64,000 bases of DNA from positions 1,458,501-1,522,500 of the forward strand of contig NZ_CP095732.1 in the NCBI RefSeq assembly GCF_020447305.1, given 5' to 3'. Of this stretch, positions 26,543 through 35,485 are shown piece after piece (position 1 is the stretch's first letter; every line of letters begins with the position of its first letter). This DNA comes from Abyssibius alkaniclasticus (GTDB lineage Bacteria > Pseudomonadota > Alphaproteobacteria > Rhodobacterales > Rhodobacteraceae). The position numbers and the translations under genes were made by a program. The notes under the pieces were generated by a model. The model ran no database searches and was not told where the DNA came from. It worked only from the letters and a program-made list of their open reading frames with translations.

Positions 26543-27055
26543 CTATTCCTGGGGTTGGTCGCTGCGCGCCTGGGCGACAAGCTCGGCGCCGCGCGGGCTT
26601 TTAAGCACGTCGATCGCCTCGGCCAGCGATTTGGCGGCGTTGCGGTTGGTGGCCCCGCCGATGCCGACCATTTTGCCAAGCCGCCACCACAGGCCCGGTG
26701 CCCAGCCGCGCCTTTGGCGCGATTTCAGGCGCAAGGTGAAGCCGTTGGCGGGTTTGATGGCGAAGGTGCCGCGCTCGATCTTGTCGATCTCATCGAGCGT
26801 GCAGATGATCGTGCCGTTGGTGTCGCGCAAATCGGTATCGGTAAGGACAAGCCCGGCCGATGTGGCCTGCCAGAAGCGCCAGGCGCTGAACAGCATGGCC
26901 CCGCCGATGACGAGCAAAAGCAGCAGATAGACAGGGCTTGCGGGCGGACGGGCGGCGGCGATCAGGATCAGCCCCGCGCCCATGAGCAGTTGCAGGGCCA
27001 GGCCGACAAAGCGGCGCAGCGGCGAGACATACATATGTGCGATGACGATACTCAT
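26543..27055 (-). CDS. Small membrane protein with PH-like C-terminal domain, function unknown
   Basis: 170 residues from the ATG at 27055 (MSIVIAHMYVSPLRRFVGLA). Two predicted membrane helices lie at about residues 13-34 and 38-60 (LLMGAGLILIAAARP, VYLLLLLVIGGAMLF). A C-terminal soluble part follows (GLVLTDTDLRDTNGTIICTL, then DEIDKIERGTFAIKPANGFTLRL) that looks like a bacterial PH-type domain. A longer open frame up to 27226 overlaps the neighbouring dehydrogenase gene and is rejected. It lies 31 bp downstream of that gene on the same strand, so co-transcription is possible. I cannot assign a role. Confidence 0.75.
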   Translation of the reverse strand: MSIVIAHMYVSPLRRFVGLALQLLMGAGLILIAAARPPASPVYLLLLLVIGGAMLFSAWRFWQATSAGLVLTDTDLRDTNGTIICTLDEIDKIERGTFAIKPANGFTLRLKSRQRRGWAPGLWWRLGKMVGIGGATNRNAAKSLAEAIDVLKSPRGAELVAQARSDQPQE

Positions 27056-27086
27056 GAAGCGGGCATGGGGCAGTTTGCGCGGCGGG

Positions 27087-28058
27087 TCAAGTAGGAAGGG
27101 CCGCGCGCCCGGCTGGCACCACCTCATAGCCCGGCTCTTCGGGTTCATCATCGACCATTTCGGCGGGGAAGCCGGGGGCGGTGATGGTGAGGCCGGTCGC
27201 GTCTTCCAGGCGGCGGATGATGTCATCGGACTGGGCGCGGGTGCCGTAGCGTTTCTGGCCGTCCTTGAAAATTTCGATCATCAGCGGTGAGATTTCGAGC
27301 GGCACATTGGCGGCTTCGGCGATGCTCTGGAACAGGCCGATATCCTTCAGCACAAGGTCCATCGTGAAGTTGATGTCGCGGCTGCCGTTCAGAATGACCT
27401 GACTTTCGGTTTCATGCACAAAGCTGGTGCCGGAAGAGATTTTGATGGCTTCATAGGTGGTGCCAAGGTCAAGGCCGGCGGCCTTCATGGTGACCATTGC
27501 TTCGCAGACGGTGAGCAGGTTGGCGGTGGCGAGGTAGTTGGTCATGACCTTCAGGATGGAGGCTGAACCAACCGGGCCGGTATGCAGCACGCGGCGGCCA
27601 AGAATGGTGAGAATGGGCAGGACGCGTTCGAATGTGGGCCGGTCGCAGCCCGCGAAAATGGAGATATTGCCGGTATCGGCGCGGTGGCAGCCACCGGAAA
27701 CCGGGCAATCGACCGCCGCTCCGCCCTTGGCGATAACGGCCTGGGCAAGGCGCTTGATCTCGCCGGCATCGGTGGTGGACATTTCCAGCCAGATTTTGCC
27801 GGTCGTGACCGATTGCAGCAGCCCGTCGTCGCCCTCCATCACGGCGGCGCAGGCGGCAGGGCTGGGCAGGCAGGTGATGACGATATCGCAGGCTTGCATC
27901 ATCTCGGCCGGGCTGCTGGCCGATGTGGCACCGCGCGCCGTGAATCTGGCAACAAGCGCCGGATCGAGGTCGCGCACCATGAGGTTTTTGCCGTTGCGCA
28001 GCAGGCTGCCGGCCAGTTTGCCGCCGACATTGCCCAGGCCGATGAATCCGATCTGCAT
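27087..28058 (-). CDS. NAD(P)-dependent beta-hydroxyacid dehydrogenase (3-hydroxyisobutyrate dehydrogenase family)
   Basis: Oxidises a beta-hydroxy acid such as 3-hydroxyisobutyrate or reduces a semialdehyde. The Rossmann motif is IGFIGLGNVGGKLAGSLL (residues 3-20), the substrate-site motif is DCPVSGG, and the catalytic lysine is in LKVMTNYLATANL. 323 residues from the ATG at 28058, which has GGAGAGA upstream. The C-terminal tail after about residue 295 (acidic, EMVDDEPEEPGYEVV) is longer than usual. The open frame extends far upstream across the pirin gene on the opposite strand, which I reject. Substrate cannot be set from sequence. Confidence 0.87.
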   Translation of the reverse strand: MQIGFIGLGNVGGKLAGSLLRNGKNLMVRDLDPALVARFTARGATSASSPAEMMQACDIVITCLPSPAACAAVMEGDDGLLQSVTTGKIWLEMSTTDAGEIKRLAQAVIAKGGAAVDCPVSGGCHRADTGNISIFAGCDRPTFERVLPILTILGRRVLHTGPVGSASILKVMTNYLATANLLTVCEAMVTMKAAGLDLGTTYEAIKISSGTSFVHETESQVILNGSRDINFTMDLVLKDIGLFQSIAEAANVPLEISPLMIEIFKDGQKRYGTRAQSDDIIRRLEDATGLTITAPGFPAEMVDDEPEEPGYEVVPAGRAALPT

Positions 28059-28250
28059 GAAAATCTCTCCGATAATTTCATGGCAGGATGGTGGATTCGT
28101 GCAAGAGCGCAAGCAGAATTGCGACAGCATCGTCGGAAATGCGCTTGGGTGCATCGGGTTGTTTCCGTTTTGCGGACAGTCTTGCGCGATTGTGGTGAAT
28201 TGCAACGTTATATGCTGCCACCTATCTTGGGGATTGAAAGAGAGGTTGCT

Positions 28251-29162
28251 ATGTCGTTTCGTCCTGTAAAATCGGAAACCCTTGCCCAGCCCACAATTGA
28301 AGGGGCCGGGGTGAGTTTGTATCGGGCCTTTGGCTTCAGGAATCCGCGCGATTTCGACCCGTTCCTTCTGCTCGATGATTTTCGCAATGATGACCCGCGC
28401 GCCTATGCCAAGGGGTTTCCCTGGCATCCGCATCGCGGCATCGAAACCATTACCTATGTGCTGGAAGGCACAGTGGAACATGCGGATTCGCTGGGCAACA
28501 AGGGCCGGCTTGGCGCGGGTTCGGTGCAATGGATGACCGCCGGGTCGGGCATTCTGCATCAGGAAATGCCCAGCGGCGATGCGGCGGGCAAGATGCACGG
28601 CTTCCAGCTTTGGGCCAATCTGCCGAGTGCCCAGAAAATGACCGCGCCGCGCTATCAGGACATCAAGGGTAGCGATATTACCGAGCTGCTTGATGATGAT
28701 GGCACGGTGATCAAGATCATTACCGGCGATTATAGGGGCTATAAAGGCCCGGTCGACGGCATTGCCGCCGAGCCGCAATATCTGGATATTTCGGTGCCGC
28801 CGAATACGCGCAAGAGTTTTCCGGTGGATACTTACCGTCAGGTATTTGCCTATGTTTTCGGCGGTGCGGGCAGCTTTCGGGCCGCCTCGAACCCCATTGG
28901 GGTGCGGGTGGAAAAAGAGGTGCGCGGGCAGGAGCTGAACATCCGCGATATGTCGGGCAACCGGACGCTGGTGCAATTTGACACGGGCAATGAGGTGACG
29001 GTGCAGGCCGGGCCGGATGGCGTGCGGTTCTTGCTGGTTTCGGGCCGCCCGATTGAGGAGCCGGTGGCCTGGCACGGGCCGATTGTGATGAACACGGCCG
29101 CCGAAATCCAGCAGGCGATGCGTGATTTGAACAACGGCACATTCATTGCCGCGCAGCATTAG
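28251..29162 (+). CDS. Pirin family protein
   Basis: Bicupin protein; relatives are quercetin 2,3-dioxygenases or redox-sensing regulators. The pirin N-terminal cupin signature is visible: DPFLLLDDF then FPWHPHRGIETITYVLEGTV, with metal-binding histidines in HPHRG, and later GSGILHQEMP. 303 residues from the ATG at 28251, preceded by GAGAGG. The stop codon overlaps that of the convergent chrA by 4 bp. Divergent from the hydroxyacid dehydrogenase, with a 192 bp intergenic region in which I see no clear operator. The physiological substrate is unknown. Confidence 0.92.
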   Translation: MSFRPVKSETLAQPTIEGAGVSLYRAFGFRNPRDFDPFLLLDDFRNDDPRAYAKGFPWHPHRGIETITYVLEGTVEHADSLGNKGRLGAGSVQWMTAGSGILHQEMPSGDAAGKMHGFQLWANLPSAQKMTAPRYQDIKGSDITELLDDDGTVIKIITGDYRGYKGPVDGIAAEPQYLDISVPPNTRKSFPVDTYRQVFAYVFGGAGSFRAASNPIGVRVEKEVRGQELNIRDMSGNRTLVQFDTGNEVTVQAGPDGVRFLLVSGRPIEEPVAWHGPIVMNTAAEIQQAMRDLNNGTFIAAQH

Positions 29163-30475
29163 GTGAATGCGCTGATCGCCGCCCCGCAAAGCGCGGCGGT
29201 CAGCAGCACCCAGAGCAGGTTCATATGCCGCGCCAGCAGCAGATAGGCCGAGAGCAGGCCGATGGCGGCAACGCGCCAGTCGACGCTGAAAAGCGTGGGT
29301 TGCCACAGGGTGAGCGGGCCGAGCGTGCTGCGCGTGACCTCGCCAAACAGCACATGCAGCGCGAACCAGAGCGACAGGTTGAGGATGACGCCGACCACGG
29401 CGGCGGTGATCGCGGCAAAGGCGGCGGAAAGGCGGCGCTGGGCGCCGATCCATTCAATATAGGGCGCGCCGGCGAATATCCATAAATAGCAGGGCACGAA
29501 GGTGGCCCAAAGGGCGACCAAAGCGGCGGCAATGCCAAGCCAGAGGCCACCCGCGCCATAGCCTGCCGTATAGGCCACAAATTCGGTGACAAGAATGAGC
29601 GGGCCGGGCGTGGTTTCGGCCAGACCCAGACCATCCATCATTTGCCCGGCGGTAAGCCAGCCGCGCGCGGTTACGACCTCCTGCGCCATATAGGCCAGCA
29701 CGGAATAGGCACCACCAAAGGTGACGACCGCGAGTTTGGCAAAGAACCAGCCGATTTGCGCCAGAATGCCGGGGAAAAAGAGCTGCAGGGCCGCGAGTGG
29801 CAGCAGCCAGATGGCCAACCATATGGCAATGGTGGCAAGGGTTTGGCCAAGCGGCGTTGCGGCGGTGGGCGGATCTGGCGCGGCCGGTGCTGGCCGGGCG
29901 GTGAACATGCCAAGCAGGGCGGCCAGCGCAATGATCAGCGGGAAGGGCAGTGCGAAGAAAAAGATGCCGATGAAGGCGAGCGCGGCAATGGCCCAGTGCA
30001 TGTGGCGCCTGAGCGCGCGGCGTGCGATGCGCAGCAAAGCCTCGATGACAATGACCAGCACGGCGGCCTTGATGCCCAGAAACAGCGCCGCGATTATGGG
30101 GATGTTGCCATAGGCGGCATAGGCCATTGCCAGCGCCAGCATGACCAGCGCACCGGGCAGCACGAACAGCAGCCCGGCAATCAGCCCGCCCGGCACACCG
30201 CGCTGCTTCCAGCCCGCATAGGTGGCAAGCTGCGTTGCCTCTGGCCCAGGCAAAAACATGCAAAAGCCAAGGGCGGAAAGATATTGTGCCTCGCTCAGCC
30301 AGCGGCGGTCTTCGACCAGCACGCGGTGCATGAGCGCGATTTGCGCAGCAGGGCCGCCGAAGGAGAGCAGGCCGATGCGGGTGAAGGTGGCGAACAAAGC
30401 GCGCAGGCTGGGCGGGGTCATCGGGCCGCGCCCATGTTGTTCGGCTGAGATTTCGTTGCGCGCGGGCATAAACAT
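29159..30475 (-). CDS. chrA: Chromate transporter ChrA family protein (long-chain form)
   Basis: Inner-membrane CHR-family transporter that exports chromate in characterised members. Two homologous halves are visible. The first has FTRIGLLSFGGPAAQIALMH and FLPGPEATQLATYAGWKQ. The second has FFAKLAVVTFGGAYSVLAYM and GLAETTPGPLILVTEFVAY. These FGGP/FGGAY and PGPEATQ/TPGPL pairs define long-chain ChrA. 438 residues with about ten helices. The start at 30475 is tentative; ATGs at 30469 and 30421 are possible. No chrB regulator adjoins it, so chromate specificity is inferred from family only. Confidence 0.88.
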   Translation of the reverse strand: MFMPARNEISAEQHGRGPMTPPSLRALFATFTRIGLLSFGGPAAQIALMHRVLVEDRRWLSEAQYLSALGFCMFLPGPEATQLATYAGWKQRGVPGGLIAGLLFVLPGALVMLALAMAYAAYGNIPIIAALFLGIKAAVLVIVIEALLRIARRALRRHMHWAIAALAFIGIFFFALPFPLIIALAALLGMFTARPAPAAPDPPTAATPLGQTLATIAIWLAIWLLPLAALQLFFPGILAQIGWFFAKLAVVTFGGAYSVLAYMAQEVVTARGWLTAGQMMDGLGLAETTPGPLILVTEFVAYTAGYGAGGLWLGIAAALVALWATFVPCYLWIFAGAPYIEWIGAQRRLSAAFAAITAAVVGVILNLSLWFALHVLFGEVTRSTLGPLTLWQPTLFSVDWRVAAIGLLSAYLLLARHMNLLWVLLTAALCGAAISAFT

Positions 30476-30582
30476 ATTTCCGGAGCTAGAGATTTGCCGG
30501 ATGCGGGTTTGGGCCGGAGCCTGATCGGGAACTCGCGCTGTGGCCCAAGGGATGTGCTTCTATGACAAATGCTATTGCTACC

Positions 30583-31797
30583 CTAGCCCCCCGCCCAAAG
30601 CCCGCCAGCCGTGGGGTGCGGCGTGGCCTGCATTTCAAGGTGCAGGCGGGTGCCGGTATAGGGGTGGGCGCGGGCGACATCCTCATTCAGCTCCACACCC
30701 AGACCGGGGGCGGTGGGGACATGGACATAGCCATCCTCCCAGTGGATGGGGGTGGTCAGGAGGTGCTGGTGAAAGGGGTTGCCGGTGCCGATTTGCTCGA
30801 GCATCAGCAGGTTGGGCAGGCTCGCGCCAAGCTGGATATTGGCGGCCCACTCAATCGGGCCAGCGTAAAGATGCGGGGCCATCTGGGCGTTGAAGGCCTC
30901 GGACATGCCGGCGATTTTCTTGGCCTCCCACAGGCCGCCGACGCGGCCCAATGCCGGTTGCAGGATGGTGGCGCCAGCTTGCAGGGCGGGCAGGAATTCG
31001 GCCTTGGTGGTCAGGCGTTCGCCGGTGGCGACGGACAGCGCGCAGCCATTTGCCACGCGGGCGAGCGCGGCCATATTGTCGGGCGGCACGGGTTCTTCAA
31101 ACCAGAGCGGCTGATAGGGGGCGATGGCTTGCGCCATACGCAGCGCGCCGCCGGTGGTGAACTGGCCATGCGTGCCGAACAGCAGATCGGCCCGGCTGCC
31201 CACGGCGTCACGCAGGGCGGCGCAAATCTCGACCGAGCGCGCGATATCCACCATTGTCGGCTGGTGGCCGCCCATGATGGTGTAGGGGCCGGCCGGGTCG
31301 AACTTGACCGCCGTAAAGCCCAAGTCGACCATGCGCGCGGCACAGGCGGCGGATTGTTCGGCGTTGTTGTAGAATGTAAGCGGGTCTTGGTCTTCGGTGG
31401 GGTAAAGATAGGTATAGCTGCGCAAACGGTCATTCACCTGCCCGCCAAGCAGGGCGTGGATGGGGCGGTTTAGCGCCTTGCCGACAATATCCCAACAGGC
31501 CATCTCAAGCCCGGAAAACGCGCCGATGACGGTGGGGTCGGGGCGCTGGGTGAAGCCGGCGGAATAGGTGCTGCGAAACATCTGCTCGATGCGGTCGGGC
31601 GATTGGCCAAGCATGTGGCGCGCGAAGACATCCTCGATGACCGCTTGCATGGCAATGGGGCCGACGGCGGCGGCATAAACCTCGCCATAGCCGACAATGC
31701 CGGTATCGGTGACGAGTTTCACGAAGATGAAATAGCGCCCGCCAAAACCGGGTGGCGGGTTGCCAACGACAAACACCTCAAGATCGCGTAGCTTCAT
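30583..31797 (-). CDS. Mandelate racemase/muconate lactonizing enzyme family protein with altered active-site residues
   Basis: Enolase-superfamily protein, 404 residues from the ATG at 31797 (GGGGGAT upstream). It keeps K165-F-D167, Glu234/Glu235 (WFEEPVPPDN), Glu260 (TGERLT) and His309 (APHL). At the first metal-ligand position, where VDANG is usual, it reads FGTHG (Gly208, His210). At the Asp of the His-Asp dyad (usual QPD) it reads QPA (Ala282). I recall relatives with FGTHGQ, so this may be a distinct subgroup using His210 as a ligand rather than a dead enzyme. It stands alone; substrate unknown, perhaps an acid sugar. Confidence 0.8.
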   Translation of the reverse strand: MKLRDLEVFVVGNPPPGFGGRYFIFVKLVTDTGIVGYGEVYAAAVGPIAMQAVIEDVFARHMLGQSPDRIEQMFRSTYSAGFTQRPDPTVIGAFSGLEMACWDIVGKALNRPIHALLGGQVNDRLRSYTYLYPTEDQDPLTFYNNAEQSAACAARMVDLGFTAVKFDPAGPYTIMGGHQPTMVDIARSVEICAALRDAVGSRADLLFGTHGQFTTGGALRMAQAIAPYQPLWFEEPVPPDNMAALARVANGCALSVATGERLTTKAEFLPALQAGATILQPALGRVGGLWEAKKIAGMSEAFNAQMAPHLYAGPIEWAANIQLGASLPNLLMLEQIGTGNPFHQHLLTTPIHWEDGYVHVPTAPGLGVELNEDVARAHPYTGTRLHLEMQATPHPTAGGLWAGG

Positions 31798-31809
31798 GGC
31801 ATCCCCCTT

Positions 31810-31822
31810 GTTTGGGCCAAAC
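31810..31822. promoter_or_regulatory. Dyad upstream of the second enolase-superfamily gene
   Basis: GTTTGG-G-CCAAAC is a perfect 6+6 dyad whose proximal end is 13 bp from the start codon at 31797, next to the ribosome-binding site. TTGGCCAA and GGCCAAAC recur further upstream in the same spacer. Candidate operator; partner unknown. Confidence 0.35.
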
Positions 31823-31974
31823 TGCCCAGCAGGGCGCATGGTTGCAATGATTCGTCGGGTGCATGGCCGTGTCACGTTTCGTGTCGGAACTGTTTCAGGC
31901 GCGGTTGTGCGGTTGAATTTGGCCAAGCGCCGCGCCACAAGGGGCCAAACGAGCAGATAGGCCAGAGGCAGAGC

Positions 31975-33798
31975 ATGTGCGGAATAATCGGGATTTTGGG
32001 GGCAGAGGCGGTTGCGCCGCGCATTCTGGGCGGGCTGAAGCGGCTGGAATATCGCGGCTATGACAGTGCCGGCATTGCCACGCTGAACGGTGGCGCGATT
32101 GAAACGCGCCGCGCCGTGGGCAAGCTGGCGGCGCTGGATGAAAGCCTGAATGCCGCACCGCTGGCCGGGCTTGCGGGCATCGGCCATACGCGCTGGGCCA
32201 CGCATGGCGCAGCGACCGAAGCCAATGCCCACCCGCATGTGGCTGGGCCGGTGGCCGTGGTGCATAACGGGATTATCGAGAATTTTGCGCCCCTGCGGGA
32301 CGAGTTGCGCGCCGGTGGAGCCGTGTTCGCATCGGATACCGATACCGAGGTGATTGCCCAGCTTTGCGCGCAGTTTCTGGCGCATGGCAAAACCCCGCAA
32401 GAGGCGGTTGCCGCCACGCTGGCGCGGCTGCGCGGGGCCTTTGCGCTGGCCTTTTTGTTTGCGGGTCATGACGATGTGATGATCGGCGCACGCCGCGGCT
32501 CGCCCCTTGCCGTGGGGCATGGCGTGGGGGAAATGTATCTGGGCTCGGATGCGCTGGCTTTGGCGCCGATGACCGGGCGCATCACCTATCTGGAAGAGGG
32601 TGACATGGCGGTTCTAAGCCGTGCCGGTGTGACGGTTTACGATGCCGAAGGGCGCCTGGCCAACCGCGAAATGCGGGTGGTGAATGTGGACCAGGTGCGC
32701 GTGGATAAAGGCAATTACCGGCATTTCATGGCCAAGGAAATTCATGAACAACCCTCGGTTCTGGGTTACGCGCTGGCGCATTACCAAACCGCGGGGCGCG
32801 ATGCCGTGCAGGTGCCCGAAGGCGCGCCGGATTTTGCGAAAGTGGACAGGCTGGTGATGGTTGCCTGCGGCACGGCCTATTACGCCTGCCATGTGGCGAA
32901 ATACTGGTTTGAAAGCATTGCCCGCATTCCGGTGGAAATTGATGTCGCCAGCGAGTTCCGCTATCGCGAGCCGCCGATTTCGGCGCGTGACGGGGCGATT
33001 TTTGTCAGCCAGTCGGGGGAGACGGCCGATACTTTGGCGGCGCTGCGCTATGTGCAGGGCAAGGCCGGGCAGGTGCTGGCGCTGGTGAATGTGGCCGAAA
33101 GCACGATTGCGCGCGAAAGTGGTTTGGCGCTGCCCATCAAGGCGGGGGTGGAGATTTCGGTCGCCTCGTCCAAAGCGTTTACATGCCAGCTGGCGGTGTT
33201 TGCGAATTTGGCCATTCTGGCGGGCCGCCAGCGCGGGCATGTTACGGCAGAGCAGGAAACCAGCCTGCTGGCCGCTTTGGCGACCGCCCCGCGCCTTGTG
33301 GCCGAGGCTTTGGGGCAGGAGCCGGAAATGGCCGCCGCGGCGCGCGATCTGAGCCGCGCGCGCGATGTGCTGTTTCTGGGGCGCGGCGCGATGTATCCGC
33401 TGGCGCTGGAAGGTGCGCTGAAGCTGAAAGAACTGAGCTATATTCATGCCGAGGGCTATGCCAGCGGCGAGTTGAAACACGGCCCGATTGCGCTGATTGA
33501 TGAGCATGTGCCGGTGATCTGCTTTGCGCCCTTCGATGCGGTGTTTGAAAAGACCATTTCCAACATGCATGAGGTAATGGCGCGCGGTGGCCGTGTGCTG
33601 CTGGTGACCGATGCCAAAGGGGCTGCCGAGGTGGGTGAGGGCGCGTGGAAAACCATTATCCTGCCCGAGGCGCACCCGCTGGTCGCCCCGATCCTCTATG
33701 CCGTGCCTGCACAGCTACTGGCTTATCACACTGCCCAAGAAAAAGGCACTGATGTTGACCAACCGCGCAATCTTGCCAAATCTGTGACCGTGGAGTGA
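31975..33798 (+). CDS. glmS: Glutamine--fructose-6-phosphate aminotransferase (isomerizing)
   Basis: Converts fructose 6-phosphate and glutamine to glucosamine 6-phosphate, the first step to UDP-GlcNAc for cell wall and lipopolysaccharide. N-terminal glutaminase domain with catalytic Cys2 (MCGIIGILG) and the RW..HG segment GHTRWATHGAATEANAHPH. Two SIS domains follow (VACGTAYYACHVAKYW, SQSGETADTLAALRY; LGRGAMYPLALEGALKLKEL). The C-terminus DQPRNLAKSVTVE is the conserved family end. 607 residues, complete. I see no glmS ribozyme or obvious leader structure in the upstream spacer. Confidence 0.97.
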   Translation: MCGIIGILGAEAVAPRILGGLKRLEYRGYDSAGIATLNGGAIETRRAVGKLAALDESLNAAPLAGLAGIGHTRWATHGAATEANAHPHVAGPVAVVHNGIIENFAPLRDELRAGGAVFASDTDTEVIAQLCAQFLAHGKTPQEAVAATLARLRGAFALAFLFAGHDDVMIGARRGSPLAVGHGVGEMYLGSDALALAPMTGRITYLEEGDMAVLSRAGVTVYDAEGRLANREMRVVNVDQVRVDKGNYRHFMAKEIHEQPSVLGYALAHYQTAGRDAVQVPEGAPDFAKVDRLVMVACGTAYYACHVAKYWFESIARIPVEIDVASEFRYREPPISARDGAIFVSQSGETADTLAALRYVQGKAGQVLALVNVAESTIARESGLALPIKAGVEISVASSKAFTCQLAVFANLAILAGRQRGHVTAEQETSLLAALATAPRLVAEALGQEPEMAAAARDLSRARDVLFLGRGAMYPLALEGALKLKELSYIHAEGYASGELKHGPIALIDEHVPVICFAPFDAVFEKTISNMHEVMARGGRVLLVTDAKGAAEVGEGAWKTIILPEAHPLVAPILYAVPAQLLAYHTAQEKGTDVDQPRNLAKSVTVE

Positions 33799-33891
33799 TT
33801 TTATGGCTGGATTTTTAAGATTATATTGAAAGTGCTGCAACGATCCTGCGATAACACATGAAATAAAAGACTTGCCAGATGAGGTGATGGC

Positions 33892-33917
33892 GGTCAAAAT
33901 TTTACCAATTGGTCAAA
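33892..33917. promoter_or_regulatory. Palindrome and direct repeat upstream of the nucleoside importer operon
   Basis: ACCAATTGGT (33904-33913) is a perfect 10 bp palindrome. GGTCAAA occurs at 33892-33898 and 33911-33917, 19 bp apart. The layout resembles operators of GntR-type regulators (ACCA/TGGT half sites). It lies about 50 bp before the ATG at 33962. Confidence 0.4.
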
Positions 33918-33961
33918 GGTAGCATCAACGAAGATTGGGCGCCAAGACATTGGGGAGTGTT

Positions 33962-35485
33962 ATGGAACCATTATTGCGGATCGACGCGCTATCAAAGGCC
34001 TATCCGGGCGTGCAAGCCAATGATTCTGTGTCATTTGACATTCAGCATGGCGAGATTCACGCGCTGCTGGGTGAGAATGGCGCGGGGAAATCAACCCTGG
34101 TAAAGATGATTTACGGGCTGGTGCGGCCCGATACCGGCAGTATGACCCTGCTTGGCGCGCATTATGCACCACCAAAACCGGGCGAGGCGCGGCGCGCCGG
34201 CGTGGCGATGGTGTTCCAGCATTTCTCGCTGTTCGAGGCGCTGAATGTGGGCGAAAACATTGCGCTGGGCATGGAGAATGCGCCCGACCGCCGCGCATTG
34301 GCCGCCAAGATCCGCGAGGTTTCAACCGCCTATGGCCTGCCGCTCGACCCGGACAGGCTGATCGGTGATCTGTCGGTGGGCGAGCGCCAGCGCGTTGAGA
34401 TTGTGCGCTGCCTTTTGCAGAACCCGAAGCTGCTGATCATGGATGAGCCGACCTCGGTGCTGACCCCGCAAGAGGTGGAGATTCTCTTTGCCACCTTGCG
34501 CAAACTGGCCAGCGAAGGCGTGGCGATTCTCTATATCAGCCACAAGCTCGAAGAGATCAAATCGCTCTGTGACCGCGCCACGATTTTGCGCTTGGGCAAG
34601 GTGGTGGGCAAATGTGTGCCCGCCGAGGAAACCGCACGCAGCATGGCGGAAATGATGATCGGCGCGGAACTGGCCATGCCCGGCGCGCGCGATTATCAGC
34701 CCGGCGAGGTGGCGCTGGAGCTTAGGGGTTTGAACCTGCCAAGCCTTGATCCGTTCGGCACCAGCCTGCGCGATGTCAGCCTTGCGCTGCGCAAGGGCGA
34801 GGTGATGGGCATTGGCGGTGTGGCCGGCAACGGGCAGGATGAACTGCTGCTGGCCTTGTCGGGCGAACGCCGCGTGGCGCGCGAGATGGTCGCGCTGAAG
34901 GGCGTGTCCATTGGGCATTTTCAGCCCGAAACGCGGCGCGCGCTGGGAATGTTGACCGCGCCGGAAGAACGGCTGGGCCATGCCGCAGCACCCGATATGT
35001 CGCTTGTCGACAATGCCGTGCTGACCGCGCAGACACGGCGCAAGCTGGCCAGAAATGGCTGGCTGAATATGCGAAAAGCCGCCAGTTTTTCCGACGAGAT
35101 CATTGCACGTTTCGATGTGCGCACTCCTGGCAATCACGTGGCTGCAAGGGCCTTGTCGGGCGGAAACTTGCAGAAATACGTCATAGGACGAGAGGTGCTG
35201 CAAAGCCCCGATGTGCTGGTGGTGAACCAGCCGACATGGGGGGTTGATGCGGCGGCGGCGGCTGCCATCCGCCAGGCCCTGCGCGATCTGGCGGCAAATG
35301 GCGCGGCGGTTCTGGTGGTCAGCCAGGATCTGGACGAGCTGATGGAAATGTCGGACACATTCGCGGTCCTGGCCGAAGGCCGACTTTCAAAACCACGGCC
35401 CGCCGAAGGGCTGAGCATTGAGGAAATCGGCCTGATGATGGGCGGAACCCACGGTATGGAACCAATGGCGGGGGCAACGATATGA
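33962..35485 (+). CDS. ATP-binding protein of a BMP-type nucleoside ABC importer
   Basis: Tandem-domain ATPase (sugar/nucleoside type, YufO/NupA-like) that drives uptake through the two permeases encoded downstream. First domain: Walker A GENGAGKST at residues 37-45, signature LSVGERQRVEI, Walker B LLIMDEPTSVL. The second domain lacks a canonical Walker A (GIGGVAGNGQDELLLALSG) but has LSGGNLQKYVIGRE, the normal asymmetry of this family. 507 residues from the ATG at 33962 with GGGGAG five bases upstream. It overlaps the next gene by 4 bp. The family transports purine or pyrimidine nucleosides; the exact substrate is inferred. Confidence 0.92.
   Translation: MEPLLRIDALSKAYPGVQANDSVSFDIQHGEIHALLGENGAGKSTLVKMIYGLVRPDTGSMTLLGAHYAPPKPGEARRAGVAMVFQHFSLFEALNVGENIALGMENAPDRRALAAKIREVSTAYGLPLDPDRLIGDLSVGERQRVEIVRCLLQNPKLLIMDEPTSVLTPQEVEILFATLRKLASEGVAILYISHKLEEIKSLCDRATILRLGKVVGKCVPAEETARSMAEMMIGAELAMPGARDYQPGEVALELRGLNLPSLDPFGTSLRDVSLALRKGEVMGIGGVAGNGQDELLLALSGERRVAREMVALKGVSIGHFQPETRRALGMLTAPEERLGHAAAPDMSLVDNAVLTAQTRRKLARNGWLNMRKAASFSDEIIARFDVRTPGNHVAARALSGGNLQKYVIGREVLQSPDVLVVNQPTWGVDAAAAAAIRQALRDLAANGAAVLVVSQDLDELMEMSDTFAVLAEGRLSKPRPAEGLSIEEIGLMMGGTHGMEPMAGATI

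Noticed and set aside
28059-29453. Long N-terminal extension of the hydroxyacid dehydrogenase frame
   Set aside because: It is antisense to the complete pirin gene; a Shine-Dalgarno and the Rossmann motif support the start at 28058.
29642-30448. 268-codon plus-strand open frame opposite chrA
   Set aside because: Gly/Gln/Asp-rich shadow with no family match. The minus strand has both CHR half-motifs.
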